Assembly: GCA_022564085.1 (NCBI GenBank)
Contig: JADFMC010000108.1
Location: forward strand, 1 to 7,181
From: Fidelibacterota bacterium
Lineage (GTDB): Bacteria; Fidelibacterota; Marinisomatia; SCGC-AAA003-L08; TS1B11
Reading direction: 5' to 3'
DNA length: 7,181 bases
Below are positions 6,096-7,181 of the stretch, in pieces. How positions within the stretch are numbered: position 1 is the stretch's first letter; every line of letters begins with the position of its first letter. The position numbers and the translations under genes are program-made. The notes beneath the pieces were generated by a model. The model ran no database searches and was not told the DNA's origin. It worked only from the letters and a program-made list of their open reading frames with translations.

Positions 6096-6606
6096 CGGAC
6101 CTGGCAGTGGGAATATTGCCACGCTCCTGAAACGTGCGCATAATATTCCCGAGAACAGATTGATAAGTTGCATCGTTAAGTTTCTTAGTCCCATATTCTT
6201 GTTCTCCTTCGCCCCAATTGCCTGAAAAGCCTAGTACTTTTTCGCCGTAGAAGGTTATGCTAAACATAGCTGCACTATTTGCGATCCATTCAAATCGAAT
6301 AGCTCCGAAATCATCAGCATCAATCTCCGGCTCGGGAATATTATCTTCCCACAGCATACTATTCAGAAACTCCCGCGCGTCCTCATAAGCGGAAAAGGGA
6401 ATTGCCCTTGTTTCTATCCCATCCCAATAATCTTCTTTGCATTTCTGATACAATTCCCTAAGTCGCTCGAATGAAGACTGGGCAAGACTGCCCGTACCGT
6501 TAGTCAATCGATGAGAGGAAGCCTCTAGCACGAGAGTGGGCACTTTCTTGGCATCGTCGCCAAAACCAGGACTGATAGCTCTAATATCCAAAAGGAGAGT
6601 GCTCAT
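6052..6606 (-). CDS. Uncharacterised protein, second gene of the TIGR04255-associated block
   Basis: This 184-residue soluble protein belongs to no family I can name. It has no signal peptide or membrane span. The central part carries a recognisable pattern: YWDGIETRAIP (60-70, a Trp-Asp-Gly motif), a helix DAREFLNSMLW (76-86), PEPEID (91-96), then GAIRFEWI (101-108) and a strand pair FSITFYGEKVLGFSGNWG (115-132). The arrangement 'WDG-x-A-x-P ... Pro-x-Pro ... G-x-I-x-x-E-W ... strand' is one I associate with conserved hypothetical proteins found beside TIGR04255 genes; this association is from memory. Its ATG (6606-6604) overlaps the TGA of the upstream gene as ATGA, and GGA at 6618-6616 gives a modest ribosome binding site, so translation is probably coupled to the TIGR04255 gene. 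It overlaps the downstream gene. Confidence 0.75.
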   Translation of the reverse strand: MSTLLLDIRAISPGFGDDAKKVPTLVLEASSHRLTNGTGSLAQSSFERLRELYQKCKEDYWDGIETRAIPFSAYEDAREFLNSMLWEDNIPEPEIDADDFGAIRFEWIANSAAMFSITFYGEKVLGFSGNWGEGEQEYGTKKLNDATYQSVLGNIMRTFQERGNIPTARSGEGRGESYKIYLRE

Positions 6607-7181
6607 TTATACATATCCATTGCCTTATCTGTTATGCTTCCAAAGAAAAACTGGTTCTTGATATCGCGGAAACCATCCAAAATCTCCCAAAAATTTTCGG
6701 TCACACCAATTTCTTTTTCCTTAAATACATCGATGTCGATAATAATAGAAACCATATTTTCTTTAGTAACCTGCTCCATCGCCTGCGTAAAAATTGTAAC
6801 TGCCTGATCATTGCTGATTGGAATAACGTTTCGGGTGAGAAAACTTATCAGCTGGTCCGGTGTATCTTTGGGCTTGTTTGGAGGCGCAGTTAGGTATTCA
6901 GAGAACTCCAGTGGAGATTGTAATTCCAATCTATTTATATATCTCACGGCTAATCTAGTGATCTGTTCAGGATTAAAGAAATCTCTATATAGACCCCATA
7001 GACGTTGTGCTTCCGTTCTCATGCTTTCCCAGGATGTGTATGGCTTCAAACGGCTGAAAGTAAATCCATTATTCCTTGCCTGAAATATTTGCTTCCCGTC
7101 TTCTGAAATATATGCAACACCCAGATGCTCTTGTTTGCTTTGCGCGCTGGAATCAGAGAGAGCTAGAGTTATTTGTGCTCG
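6603..7181 (-). CDS. TIGR04255 family protein, C-terminal part (5' end outside window)
   Basis: The C-terminal 192 residues of a protein that matches the pattern of TIGR04255, a sporadically distributed bacterial family of about 250 residues with no established function. The frame is open to the right edge; the TTG at 7049 is internal, because the in-frame codons before it read ISEDGKQIFQARNNG and then FTFSRL, which continue the family consensus. Typical stretches are FSRLKPYTSWESM (42-54), RLAVRYINRL (76-85), LISFLTRN (111-118), IIIDIDVF (146-153) and FRDIKNQFFFGSITDKAMDMY (from 171), where the aromatic-rich FFFGSIT near the end is characteristic. About 50-70 N-terminal residues are probably missing. 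It leads the minus-strand block and shares an ATGA overlap with the next gene. Codon use is AT-rich, unlike the ligA operon. The family call is fairly sure, and the role is unknown. Confidence 0.75.
   Translation of the reverse strand, partial: RAQITLALSDSSAQSKQEHLGVAYISEDGKQIFQARNNGFTFSRLKPYTSWESMRTEAQRLWGLYRDFFNPEQITRLAVRYINRLELQSPLEFSEYLTAPPNKPKDTPDQLISFLTRNVIPISNDQAVTIFTQAMEQVTKENMVSIIIDIDVFKEKEIGVTENFWEILDGFRDIKNQFFFGSITDKAMDMYK

Larger units (their letters stand above)
5684..7181. other. AT-rich accessory segment, probable horizontal acquisition
   Basis: From the ligA stop to the right edge the base composition falls from roughly 60% GC or more to roughly 40% (judged by eye), codon use shifts to A/T endings, and all genes lie on the minus strand. 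They belong to sporadic or uncharacterised families. The left limit coincides almost exactly with the ligA stop codon. No tRNA, integrase, direct repeat or insertion-sequence end is visible at this junction. The right limit is outside the window. Confidence 0.65.

Noticed and set aside
5688..6194. 168-residue version of the third block gene starting at ATG 6194
   Set aside because: The first 33 residues are fully embedded in the preceding gene in another frame and look like shadow translation; the motif-bearing part begins later.

Overview
The window is bacterial chromosome made of two parts with different composition. Positions 1 to about 5683 are GC-rich (roughly 60% or more by eye) and hold ordinary chromosomal genes. 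Positions 5684 to 7181 are much more AT-rich (roughly 40% GC by eye) and hold a three-gene minus-strand block of poorly characterised proteins that looks horizontally acquired. No ribosomal RNA or complete taxonomic marker is present. NAD-dependent DNA ligase, a UbiE/MenG-type methyltransferase with no other ubiquinone genes, and a small Sec-exported protein typical of the FCB-type branches suggest a GC-rich, probably menaquinone-using Gram-negative-like bacterium. A Neomarinimicrobiota-like source is only a guess.

Layout of the GC-rich part. The C-terminal part of an esterase-like/phytase-like secreted protein runs in from the left edge (3-494, +). A 64-residue PspC-domain membrane protein follows (560-754, +). 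The quinone-biosynthesis C-methyltransferase converges on it (765-1484, -) and starts at a TTG with a strong Shine-Dalgarno sequence. A 138-bp divergent intergenic region (1485-1622) then leads into a tightly overlapping plus-strand operon: a SufS/IscS-like cysteine desulfurase-family PLP enzyme (1623-3131), a small secreted protein with an N-terminal signal peptide (3121-3627), and NAD-dependent DNA ligase LigA (3620-5683). Each downstream start lies inside the end of the gene before it (overlaps of 11 and 8 bp), so translation is probably coupled.

Layout of the AT-rich part. Four bases after the ligA stop codon lies the stop codon of the last gene of a minus-strand block, which reads from the right edge: a TIGR04255-family protein (6603-7181, N-terminus beyond the window), an uncharacterised 184-residue protein (6052-6606) joined to it by an ATGA stop/start overlap, and an uncharacterised protein of about 135 residues (5688-6095) whose start is unusual and overlaps its upstream neighbour. 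The close packing suggests that the three proteins act together. Their function is unknown. The sporadically distributed family, the low GC and the abrupt junction with ligA make this block the part of the window most likely to be an undescribed accessory system.
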